Source: Casp-actino8 sp032118015
GTDB taxonomy: Bacteria > Actinomycetota > Acidimicrobiia > Acidimicrobiales > Ilumatobacteraceae
NCBI GenBank assembly: GCA_032118015.1
Contig: JAULYE010000205.1
Coordinates: 1 to 6,403 of the forward strand
DNA: 6,403 nt
Direction of reading: 5' to 3'
The notes under the pieces were generated by a model. It saw only the letters and a program-made list of their open reading frames with translations. It was not told where the DNA came from and did not search any database. The translations under genes were made by a program, and so were the position numbers. Shown piece after piece: positions 1 to 6,233 of the stretch (its first letter is position 1; each line of letters starts with the position of its first letter).

Positions 1-1
1 C

Positions 2-178
2 GAAGCAACTGGGGCGACTGTGTCGACCTGGATCGCACCGGGCTCGGATCACACGATTCTGCAGAAACCGAATGTGTACACCCAAACTCTCGATGGCACG
101 CGTTTCATCGACTGGTTGCGGGCATTTCTTGCGGGTGATTCTCCACGGGATGTGATCTGCACCGATTGCGCAGGTTGA
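2..178 (+). CDS. C-terminal fragment of a probable pectinacetylesterase/Notum-like alpha/beta hydrolase (5' end outside window)
   Basis: This is an open frame from the window edge to a TGA at 176-178, giving 58 residues; the first full codon begins at base 2. The codon choice resembles the downstream genes, and the other two frames read less like protein. The fragment contains APGSDHTIL (residues 12-20), then YTQTLDGTRFIDWLRAFLAG (26-45), and ends with a CTDC pair of cysteines (53-56). From memory, this arrangement matches the C-terminus of bacterial pectinacetylesterase/Notum-like (vtpJ-type) serine hydrolases: a His in a D/G-x-HTIL context, a G-V/T-R-x-x-DWL segment and a closing C-x-x-C. 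On that reading His18 would be the catalytic-triad histidine, with the nucleophile serine and the acid lying upstream of the window. The cysteine pair would suit an exported protein. That a gene ends here is well supported; the family name is tentative because only the tail is visible. Nothing links its function to the antiporter operon that follows 138 bases later. Confidence 0.6.
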   Translation, partial: EATGATVSTWIAPGSDHTILQKPNVYTQTLDGTRFIDWLRAFLAGDSPRDVICTDCAG

Positions 179-224
179 TTCGATGCAGCCTGCGTGACCA
201 GCTGTGCGTCGATGGTCCGAGTCA

Positions 225-239
225 GCAGACGCGGTCTGC
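225..239. repeat. Perfect 6-bp inverted repeat with 3-base loop in the mrpA upstream region
   Basis: GCAGAC (225-230) and GTCTGC (234-239) are exact reverse complements separated by GCG. The dyad lies 46 bases after the stop of the upstream gene and 77 bases before the mrpA start. No run of T follows (the next bases are GCAAACAAAG), so it is not a canonical intrinsic terminator. It could be a short operator, a weak hairpin or chance. Confidence 0.35.
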
Positions 240-316
240 GCAAACAAAGCAGTGGGAAGTAGTCTGACCCCCAATCGAGGTGCGCCGGGACGTCTGGTCG
301 GCAATGGAACCATGAC

Positions 317-3136
317 ATGACCGCGATCCTGATCACACACGCCCTTCTTGGAGCACTTCTCGTTCTGCTCGGTGATCGCATCGACCGTCGGGGATTCCTG
401 GTCGCTGCTCTTGCTCCGCTCGTCAGTCTCATCTGGATTGGATCCAATGCTTCGTCGATCATCGATGGAGATGTCCACTCGTGGTCGTACGACTGGATTC
501 CGCGACTCGGTCTGACGATCGACCTCCGGGTGGACGCATTGAGCCTCGTGATGCTGCTACTCGTCGCTGGCATCGGAATTCTGGTGTGCGCCTACTCGTA
601 CAGATACTTTTCGGCGTCCAAACCAGCGCTTGGTCGCCTGTCCGGACTCCTCACGCTTTTCGCTGGATCGATGACTGGTTTGGTCGTCTCCGATCACCTT
701 CTCACGTTGTTCGTGTTCTGGGAACTGACGTCGGTGACGTCGTATCTGCTCATCGGTAACGACGACCGGAATCCCCGCGCCAGAGATGCTGCTACGTCGG
801 CAATCCTGATCACAGGTTCTGGTGGTCTCGTACTTCTCGCCGGACTTGCGCTCCTCGGCGGACAACTCGGCACGTACCGAATAAGCGAGATCGTGACCAG
901 CATTCCGGTCGGCTCAGTGAGTTGGGTGGCGGTCGTATTGATCCTCATCGGAGCATTCACGAAATCTGCGCAGTTTCCCTTCTCGACTTGGCTCCCCGGT
1001 GCAATGGTGGCACCGACGCCGATCAGCACGTATCTCCACGCAGCGACGATGGTCAAAGCTGGCGTCTACCTGGTGGCGCGTCTTGCACCTGCTCTTGCCG
1101 ATGTATCGGTGTGGAGGCCCATCGTGTTCGCTGTCGGATCGATCACGATGGTTTTCGGGGGATGGCGAGCTCTCCGCCAAGTCGATCTCAAACTCTTGTT
1201 GGCGCATGGAACCGTGAGCCAATTGGGCTTGATGATGATCGTCGTCGGGACAGGTCACTATTCGATGGCGCAAGCAGGGATCGTCCTGCTGCTCGCACAT
1301 GGAATCTTCAAGGCCGCCCTGTTCATGGTCGTCGGGATTGTCGATCATCAGACGGGCACGCGCGACGTGCGAAGGCTGACAAGGCTCGGTCCGGGTTGGC
1401 GAGCCATCGAAGTCACGACCGTCCTGGCGGCAGCATCGATGGCAGGAGTACCCCCAGCGCTCGGATTCATCGCCAAGGAGAAAATCTTGGCGGGGACGAT
1501 CGACGGATCCTTTGCAGGTGCGCAGACCCTGACAGTCGTCATTGCTCTTGGCTCGGTGCTGACATTTGCGTACTCGGCGCGCTTCGTCCTCGGTGTCTTC
1601 GGTCGTCTGACATCCCACGAGGGTGGTGATGCGATTGCGTCCGCTGACCCTCCGCGAATGTCGCTGTCGGCACCTGCGATTCTTCTCGGCGTGCTCGCCC
1701 TCGCCATTGGTGTCGTGCCGCAGGTGATCGATTCACTGGCGAGAGCAGCGACACAGGCACTCCATCCCTCGTCGACACCCAAGGACGTCGAGTTGTGGGC
1801 GGGACTCAACACAGCTCTTTTCGTCTCAGCAGGAGTGATTGCTGTCGGATGTCTTTTGGCCATCTGTCGCACGTCCGTGGCTCGTCTGCAGAAACGAGTC
1901 CACGACGTCATCGAGCCTCTCCCGTCGGGTGATTCGACCTTCTGGTGGATCGTTGCTGCGGTGTTGCGGTTCGCGAAACGGACGACCCACGTCGTCCAGA
2001 GTGGCTCTCTTCCTGTGTACGTCATGGTCATCATGGGAGTTGCAACGGCGGGAACGGCAATTCCAGCTGTCAGTTCCTACGACAACTTTCCTGAATGGAT
2101 CGACTCGCCGACGCAATTGGCGCCGCTGTCGTTCATCGTCATCGCAGCAATCGGCGCGACGAGAGTGAAGCGACGAATCTCCGCAGCGCTCCTGCTCGGA
2201 GCAGTCGGCTATGGCATGGCGGGACTGTATGTCCTGAATGGAGCCCCAGACCTCGCACTCACTCAGTTCGCCATCGAAACTCTGGCGACAGTCCTTTTCG
2301 TTCTCGTGCTCCGAGTTCTTCCGCAAGACTTCGACTCCGGCCAGCGGTCTCCGACACGGCGATCGATGATGCCATCTTTCCGCCTGCTGATATCAGCGGC
2401 TGTCGGTGCCGGGATCTTCATCTTTGCCCTCGTTGCCGCCGAGGCCCGAGAGTCAGTTCCTGCCGTTTCGGTGTCCGAGGAGATGCTCGAGCGCTCGGTT
2501 CCGGATGCTCATGGATCGAACGTCGTGAACGTGATTCTCGTCGACTTCAGAGGAATGGACACTCTCGGCGAAATCACGGTTCTAGCGGTTGCAGCTCTCG
2601 GAACTGCGGCATTGGCCCGCTCGGCGGGTCGACGGCGAACTGCTGGCAATTCCCGAACTGATGTCGTTCTCCGATCCGAGGTGTTGGACACGATCACACG
2701 CCTGCTCTTTGCGAGCATTGCATTGCTTGCGGTGTACTTCTTGTTCACGGGGCACAACCAGCCCGGGGGCGGATTCGTCGGCGGCCTCACGGTCGCAGCT
2801 GCGATCAGTCTGCGCTATGTCGCCGGCGGTGTCGAGGCGGTTCGCCGTTCGGTGCGAATTCCCGCGAACGTCGTCCTCGGTGGAGGACTGAGCATCTCAT
2901 TGGCGACTGCCTTCATTCCTCTTGCGCTCGGTGGAACTGTTCTCGAACACGCAGTGTTCACGTGGGATGCACCCCTTCTCGGCACGATCAAGACGACGTC
3001 GGCCCTGTTCTTCGATACGGGCGTGTTCTTGGTCGTGGTCGGACTCGTTCTGATGGCGATCGAGGCATTCGGCGGGGAACCGGAATCCGATGAGGAGAAA
3101 CCCAATTCGCGATTCCTCGTAGGTGAAACGACATGA
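317..3136 (+). CDS. mrpA: Mrp Na+/H+ antiporter subunit A, fused with subunit B (MrpA-MrpB)
   Basis: This is the largest subunit of the Mrp cation/proton antiporter, 939 residues and almost entirely membrane-embedded. Residues 1-480 form the NuoL/MrpA-type proton-channel domain. Expected charged residues are present: Glu136 in FVFWELTS, Lys216 in AFTKSAQFPF, His241 and Lys247 in YLHAATMVKAGVYL, Lys292 in VDLKLLLAH, His328/Lys332 in AHGIFKAALF and Lys387 in GFIAKEK. The C-terminal part holds a NuoJ-like segment (about 605-668, NGAPDLALTQFAIETLATVL), an MbhE-like segment (about 688-768, with HGSNVVNVILVDFRGMDTLG) and a complete MnhB domain (about 785-918, with TGHNQPGGGFVGGL). A separate mrpB is absent, so this is the fused A' form known from actinobacteria and the proteobacterial Pha systems. 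ATG 317 is the first start codon in frame after a TAG at 260. A weak GGAA (306-309) lies 7 bases upstream. The stop overlaps mrpC by ATGA. Confidence 0.96.
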   Translation: MTAILITHALLGALLVLLGDRIDRRGFLVAALAPLVSLIWIGSNASSIIDGDVHSWSYDWIPRLGLTIDLRVDALSLVMLLLVAGIGILVCAYSYRYFSASKPALGRLSGLLTLFAGSMTGLVVSDHLLTLFVFWELTSVTSYLLIGNDDRNPRARDAATSAILITGSGGLVLLAGLALLGGQLGTYRISEIVTSIPVGSVSWVAVVLILIGAFTKSAQFPFSTWLPGAMVAPTPISTYLHAATMVKAGVYLVARLAPALADVSVWRPIVFAVGSITMVFGGWRALRQVDLKLLLAHGTVSQLGLMMIVVGTGHYSMAQAGIVLLLAHGIFKAALFMVVGIVDHQTGTRDVRRLTRLGPGWRAIEVTTVLAAASMAGVPPALGFIAKEKILAGTIDGSFAGAQTLTVVIALGSVLTFAYSARFVLGVFGRLTSHEGGDAIASADPPRMSLSAPAILLGVLALAIGVVPQVIDSLARAATQALHPSSTPKDVELWAGLNTALFVSAGVIAVGCLLAICRTSVARLQKRVHDVIEPLPSGDSTFWWIVAAVLRFAKRTTHVVQSGSLPVYVMVIMGVATAGTAIPAVSSYDNFPEWIDSPTQLAPLSFIVIAAIGATRVKRRISAALLLGAVGYGMAGLYVLNGAPDLALTQFAIETLATVLFVLVLRVLPQDFDSGQRSPTRRSMMPSFRLLISAAVGAGIFIFALVAAEARESVPAVSVSEEMLERSVPDAHGSNVVNVILVDFRGMDTLGEITVLAVAALGTAALARSAGRRRTAGNSRTDVVLRSEVLDTITRLLFASIALLAVYFLFTGHNQPGGGFVGGLTVAAAISLRYVAGGVEAVRRSVRIPANVVLGGGLSISLATAFIPLALGGTVLEHAVFTWDAPLLGTIKTTSALFFDTGVFLVVVGLVLMAIEAFGGEPESDEEKPNSRFLVGETT

Positions 3137-3594
3137 GCATCGCAGTGGCACTCGTGACCGCAGTTCTCTTCGGAACTGGATCATGGTTGATGATGCAGCG
3201 GCGTTTGACGCGCATCATCATCGGAATCGGACTGCTCGGTCATGGTGCGAATCTGCTGCTCGTATCGTCCGGTGGGCCGAGTGGAGATGCTCCCATCATC
3301 TCGGGTGATGGCGTGGAGAACTACTCCGATCCGTTGCCGCAAGCATTGGCTCTGACGGCGATCGTCATCACGTTCGGAGTAACGGCGTTGCTCTTGGCGC
3401 TCGGATACCGCAGTTGGCAGATCACGAAGGACGATGTGGTTGAAGACGATGTCGAGGACAGGCGTGTCTTGCGTCGATCGAATCAGGACGGACCCGAGTC
3501 CGAGGTGGATCTGGAAGACGCGGTTCCAGTTGGGCCGGATGAAGACGGTGTGAACCGAGTCGTCGGGGAGCGAGGTGAGGGCGATGGCTCCTGA
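3133..3594 (+). CDS. mrpC: Mrp Na+/H+ antiporter subunit C (NuoK-like) with acidic C-terminal tail
   Basis: This 153-residue protein is homologous to NuoK of complex I and should sit in the membrane between the MrpA and MrpD modules. Three membrane helices are visible, at about 2-20, 25-44 and 71-92. Family signatures are GLLGHGANLLL (33-43) and DPLPQALALTAIVITFG (66-82). Residues 98-153 are a hydrophilic tail with 19 Asp/Glu against seven Lys/Arg, starting KDDVVEDDVED. The core ends near residue 97, whereas short MrpC proteins are about 110-115 residues, so most of the tail is extra; extended tails are common in actinobacterial MrpC. The start overlaps the mrpA stop as ATGA, with AGGTGA (3121-3126) six bases before the ATG. 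The tail's last codons overlap the mrpD start region. Confidence 0.95.
   Translation: MSIAVALVTAVLFGTGSWLMMQRRLTRIIIGIGLLGHGANLLLVSSGGPSGDAPIISGDGVENYSDPLPQALALTAIVITFGVTALLLALGYRSWQITKDDVVEDDVEDRRVLRRSNQDGPESEVDLEDAVPVGPDEDGVNRVVGERGEGDGS
3572..3580 (+). promoter_or_regulatory. Ribosome binding site for mrpD, supporting the ATG at 3584
   Basis: GAGGTGAGG (3572-3580) lies inside the end of mrpC. Its GAGG core (3572-3575) is 8 bases before ATG 3584, which is good spacing. A GTG at 3575 is in the same frame and would add three residues (M-R-A); its upstream GGGGAG (3565-3570) sits only 4 bases away. The ATG is preferred, but the GTG cannot be excluded. Confidence 0.55.
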
Positions 3595-5104
3595 TATCTC
3601 GAACTTCACGTCTTTCCTGGTTCCCTTGCCCGTGATTCTTCCTCTGGCGGGGGCTGCTCTCGGAATCTTGGGATCCAAATTCCGCTCCTTCCAGCGAGTA
3701 GTGAGTTTGGTGGCACTCGTTCTCGGCCTCGCCGTCAGCATCGCTCTCATTGTCGAAGTGGACGACAAGGGTGTCGTGGCCCAAGTTGCTGGAGGGTGGA
3801 CCGCACCGCTCGGTATCGCATTCGTGATCGACAGACTGTCTGCGGTCATGCTCGTCGTGTCGAGCGTCATTCTCCTTCTCGTCATGATTTTTGCCATCGG
3901 TCAGGCTGATGAGGAACGCAAGCAGTCGTCGTTCCATCCGCTGTACCTCGTTCTCGCAGCTGGGGTTTCGGCGAGTTTCCTCACAGCTGATCTGTTCAAT
4001 CTGTTCGTCGCGTTCGAGATGATGCTGGCTGCAAGTTATGTTCTGATCACTCTCGGCGGTCGAGCCGATCAGATCCGATCGGGAATGAGTTACGTCGTCA
4101 TCAGCCTCATCGCATCGACGCTGTTCATCACTGTTCTCGCGTTGGTGTACATGGCAACAGGCACGGTCAACATGGCCGATCTTGCACTTCGCTTCGAGAG
4201 CCTCGATCCCGGAGTGAAAGCGGCCTTTGCCATCGCACTGCTCGTTGTCTTCGGCATCAAAGCCGGGCTTTTCCCTTTGTATTTCTGGTTGCCGGACAGC
4301 TATCCCACGGCGCCCGGCCCAGTCACTGCTGTGTTCTCCGGTCTTCTCACCAAAGTCGGCGTCTACGCGATCATTCGAACGCAAACTCTGCTCTTCGACA
4401 TGCCTGACTGGATGGGGACAGTACTTCTTGTGGTGGCTGCCACGACCATGGTGTTCGGTGTTCTCGGGGCGATTGCCCAGGACGACATGAAACGCATTCT
4501 CGCGTTCCACATCATCAGCCAGATCGGCTACATGATCTTTGGTCTTGCTCTGTTCACAGTTGCAGGAATCGCAGGCGCGATCTACTACGTCGTTCACAAC
4601 ATCTTTGCGAAAACCGCTCTGTTCCTCGTTGCATCGCTCGTCGATCGAAGGGCAGGATCCAGTCGGTTGTCGGAAGTCGGCGGTCTCGTCCGTTCGGCAC
4701 CAATCGTGGCTCTTCTCTTCACCGTGCCTGCACTCAGCCTGGCCGGTTTGCCGCCGTTCTCCGGATTCATTGGAAAGTTCTCGCTCGTCGATGCTGGTCT
4801 GACCGGTGACGTGGCCTGGATGGTTGCCATCAGTCTGGTTGTCGGTCTGCTCTCGATGTACTCGATGGCGAAGATCTGGTCGGGAGTCTTCTGGGGCGAG
4901 GCCGAAGAAAAACCTGCTCGCGAACCAGAACCGGGGGAGCGCCTGGGCGGGCCATTGTGGATGATCGTTCCGACGGTTGCCATCGTCGTGTGTTCCGTAG
5001 CGCTAGCGCTGTGGGGTGGACCCGTGTACGAGTTCATGGTGCGCGCCGCGGAGGATCTCATGGATCCGTCGATGTATCGATCGATCGTTGCCGGGGGAGG
5101 TTGA
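3584..5104 (+). CDS. mrpD: Mrp Na+/H+ antiporter subunit D (NuoM/N-like)
   Basis: This is the second complex I-type proton-channel subunit, 506 residues from ATG 3584 (509 if the GTG at 3575 is used), close to the usual MrpD length of about 490-510. It has roughly 14 membrane helices. Conserved proton-path residues, numbered from ATG 3584, are Glu145 in VAFEMMLAASY, Lys226 in GIKAGLFPLYFWLPDSYPTA, Lys257 in LLTKVGVYA, Lys303 in DDMKRILAFHIISQIGYM, His339 and Lys343 in HNIFAKTALF, and Lys398 in FIGKFS. In Bacillus MrpD the residues matching Glu145 and Lys226 are essential for antiport. A charged, proline-rich cytoplasmic-type loop lies at about 439-454, as is usual before the last helix. The gene overlaps mrpC by 11 bases and ends 3 bases before mrpE, so coupled translation is likely. 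Confidence 0.97.
   Translation: MAPDISNFTSFLVPLPVILPLAGAALGILGSKFRSFQRVVSLVALVLGLAVSIALIVEVDDKGVVAQVAGGWTAPLGIAFVIDRLSAVMLVVSSVILLLVMIFAIGQADEERKQSSFHPLYLVLAAGVSASFLTADLFNLFVAFEMMLAASYVLITLGGRADQIRSGMSYVVISLIASTLFITVLALVYMATGTVNMADLALRFESLDPGVKAAFAIALLVVFGIKAGLFPLYFWLPDSYPTAPGPVTAVFSGLLTKVGVYAIIRTQTLLFDMPDWMGTVLLVVAATTMVFGVLGAIAQDDMKRILAFHIISQIGYMIFGLALFTVAGIAGAIYYVVHNIFAKTALFLVASLVDRRAGSSRLSEVGGLVRSAPIVALLFTVPALSLAGLPPFSGFIGKFSLVDAGLTGDVAWMVAISLVVGLLSMYSMAKIWSGVFWGEAEEKPAREPEPGERLGGPLWMIVPTVAIVVCSVALALWGGPVYEFMVRAAEDLMDPSMYRSIVAGGG
5093..5100 (+). promoter_or_regulatory. Strong ribosome binding site for mrpE, supporting its GTG start
   Basis: GGGGGAGG (5093-5100) is within the last codons of mrpD and 7 bases before GTG 5108. 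This near-ideal Shine-Dalgarno sequence is the main reason to accept the GTG. The next in-frame Met would be deep inside the protein. Confidence 0.7.
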
Positions 5105-5107
5105 ATC

Positions 5108-5647
5108 GTGCGTCTGCGACTTCCGGGGCTCCTGATCTGGCTCGTCATCGTCTGGATTCTGTTGTGGGGTGATCTCAGCGTTGCCAACGTGCTCAGCGGT
5201 CTCGCCGTATCGATACTGATCGTCATCGGATCGGGAATTGGATCCTCTTCGAGACCGGAACCCGCTGAGCGTGCGCGAGTCTCGCCGGTCCATCTTGTTG
5301 GGTTCGCCTTCTTCGTTCTCTTCAAGTTGGTGCAATCGAATCTCGCTCTTGCTCGAGTGGTCGTCACCCCGGGAAGCAGAATCAAATCCGGAGTTCTCGC
5401 AATCGAATTGCGCACCGATCAACCCCTCGTCATGATCACGGTGGCCAACGTGATCACCTTGACGCCGGGGACGATGACACTCGAAGCGAAAGGATCGCCG
5501 GCGACGTTGTACATCAACGTTCTGCAACTTGATGATCCCGAAGCGGTGCGTCGAGATGTTGCCGACATCGAAGCACGTGCTGTCAAGGCATTCGGCTCGC
5601 GTCGAGCCCGCAAAGAGTTGTCGCCGCCGACTGGGGGGCGTTCATGA
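5108..5647 (+). CDS. mrpE: Mrp Na+/H+ antiporter subunit E
   Basis: MrpE/MnhE is a small subunit needed for stable assembly of the antiporter complex and has no complex I counterpart. The 179-residue product has an N-terminal membrane pair (about 5-21 and 24-43, containing WILLWGDLSVANVLSGL) and a third helix at about 60-84 (PVHLVGFAFFVLFKLVQSNL). A soluble C-terminal domain follows, carrying the family signature ANVITLTPGTMTLE (113-126) and then TLYINVLQLDDPE (133-145). The typical length is about 160-190. A basic tail (RRARKE, 165-170) ends the protein. The GTG start is chosen from the strong GGGGGAGG 7 bases upstream and because the MRLRLPGLLIWLVIVWILLW opening fits family N-termini. The stop TGA overlaps the mrpF start in an ATGATGA context. 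Confidence 0.94.
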   Translation: MRLRLPGLLIWLVIVWILLWGDLSVANVLSGLAVSILIVIGSGIGSSSRPEPAERARVSPVHLVGFAFFVLFKLVQSNLALARVVVTPGSRIKSGVLAIELRTDQPLVMITVANVITLTPGTMTLEAKGSPATLYINVLQLDDPEAVRRDVADIEARAVKAFGSRRARKELSPPTGGRS

Positions 5648-5895
5648 TGACTGCCGCATTCGTCATTTTGACCCTCGCTGGATTCGCGTTTCTGTATCGG
5701 CTTCTCATCGGGCCGTCTGTTGCCGACCGAGTGGTGGCTCTCGATGGACTGCTGATGGTGGTGATGTGTGGAATTCTCGTCGATGTTGCCGATGGCTCCA
5801 GCTTCGTCAGCATCGATACGGTGCTCGTGGTATCCGTCGTCGCGTTCGTCGGTACGGGAGTACTTGCACGACTCGTGGAGAGGCAAGGTGGCTGA
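5644..5895 (+). CDS. mrpF: Mrp Na+/H+ antiporter subunit F
   Basis: This is a short integral membrane subunit of 83 residues, within the usual 80-100 range for MrpF/MnhF. Three helices are visible at about 3-21, 34-50 and 56-77. The family signature RLLIGPSVADRVVALD (19-34) is intact, including the conserved Asp28 and Asp34; an Asp in this subunit is important for cation transport in characterised Mrp systems. SIDTVLVVSVVAFVGT follows at 56-71. Two adjacent ATG codons (5644 and 5647) are possible starts. A GGGGGG run at 5633-5638 is 5 bases from the first and 8 from the second. The first gives an ATGA overlap with mrpE; the second would overlap the mrpE TGA by one base. Confidence 0.94.
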   Translation: MMTAAFVILTLAGFAFLYRLLIGPSVADRVVALDGLLMVVMCGILVDVADGSSFVSIDTVLVVSVVAFVGTGVLARLVERQGG

Positions 5896-6233
5896 TGAAC
5901 CTCATCGACGTGATTGCCCATGTCTTCCTGGTGTTCGGCTGCTCGCTGATTCTTCTCGCCGGTATCGGTATCGTGCGGTTTCGTCATGTTCTTGCACGAA
6001 TGCACGCTGCCGCCAAAGCGCCGACTCTCGGCATTCTTTCGGTTGCGCTCGGAGTCGTGTTGAGCGTGCGGACAGTGGATGCGGTTTTCACCGTTCTGTT
6101 GATCGTCATGCTGCAGTTGGCGACCGCACCCGTCGGCGCCCACCTTCTCGGACGAGCGATCTATCGCAAGGTGGACGGATCCGTGGACACTGTCGACGAA
6201 CTGGCGCGCGACGAGGGCCGAACGAAGCCATGA
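5895..6233 (+). CDS. mrpG: Mrp Na+/H+ antiporter subunit G
   Basis: This is the last antiporter subunit, 112 residues (family usually about 100-130). Three helices lie at about 7-28, 42-58 and 62-82. The MnhG signatures are GIGIVRFRHVLARMHAAAKA (23-42) followed by TLG (44-46), and LQLATAPVGAHLLGRAIY (73-90). A charged hydrophilic tail covers residues 91-112. The reading frame stays open upstream to 5529, but that part runs through mrpE and mrpF out of frame. ATG 5895 shares its A with the mrpF TGA, has AAGGTG (5885-5890) just before it, and gives an N-terminus (MNLIDVIAHVFLV) typical of the family. The stop overlaps galE as ATGA. Confidence 0.94.
   Translation: MNLIDVIAHVFLVFGCSLILLAGIGIVRFRHVLARMHAAAKAPTLGILSVALGVVLSVRTVDAVFTVLLIVMLQLATAPVGAHLLGRAIYRKVDGSVDTVDELARDEGRTKP

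Noticed and set aside
260..265. TAGTCT as a possible -10 promoter element for mrpA
   Set aside because: It fits only the loose TAnnnT pattern and no -35-like hexamer lies at 16-18 bases upstream. The mrpA promoter may also lie inside the upstream gene.
179..316. Intrinsic terminator, tRNA, small RNA or riboswitch in the gap before mrpA
   Set aside because: There is no T tract after the only dyad, no cloverleaf-type structure and no recognisable riboswitch core. The gap is only 138 bases.
922..1629. 235-residue + strand open frame inside mrpA
   Set aside because: It is a shadow frame: Arg/Ser/Asp-rich low-quality product within a conserved region of the NuoL-like domain.
3422..4597. Long minus-strand open frame (391 residues) opposite mrpC/mrpD
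   Set aside because: Its product is extremely rich in Asp, Glu, His and Arg with no domain-like pattern, which is what the antisense of hydrophobic codons gives. The + strand holds unambiguous mrpC and mrpD. Other minus-strand frames across mrpA, mrpE, mrpF and mrpG have the same explanation.
4999..5010. 12-bp perfect palindrome AGCGCTAGCGCT within mrpD
   Set aside because: It encodes ordinary Ala/Leu codons of a membrane helix and has no regulatory context. Coding constraint plus chance explains it.
5529..5894. Upstream extension of the mrpG frame to an ATG at 5529
   Set aside because: It runs through mrpE and mrpF in another frame and reads as Arg/Ser-rich non-family sequence. The true mrpG N-terminus begins at 5895.
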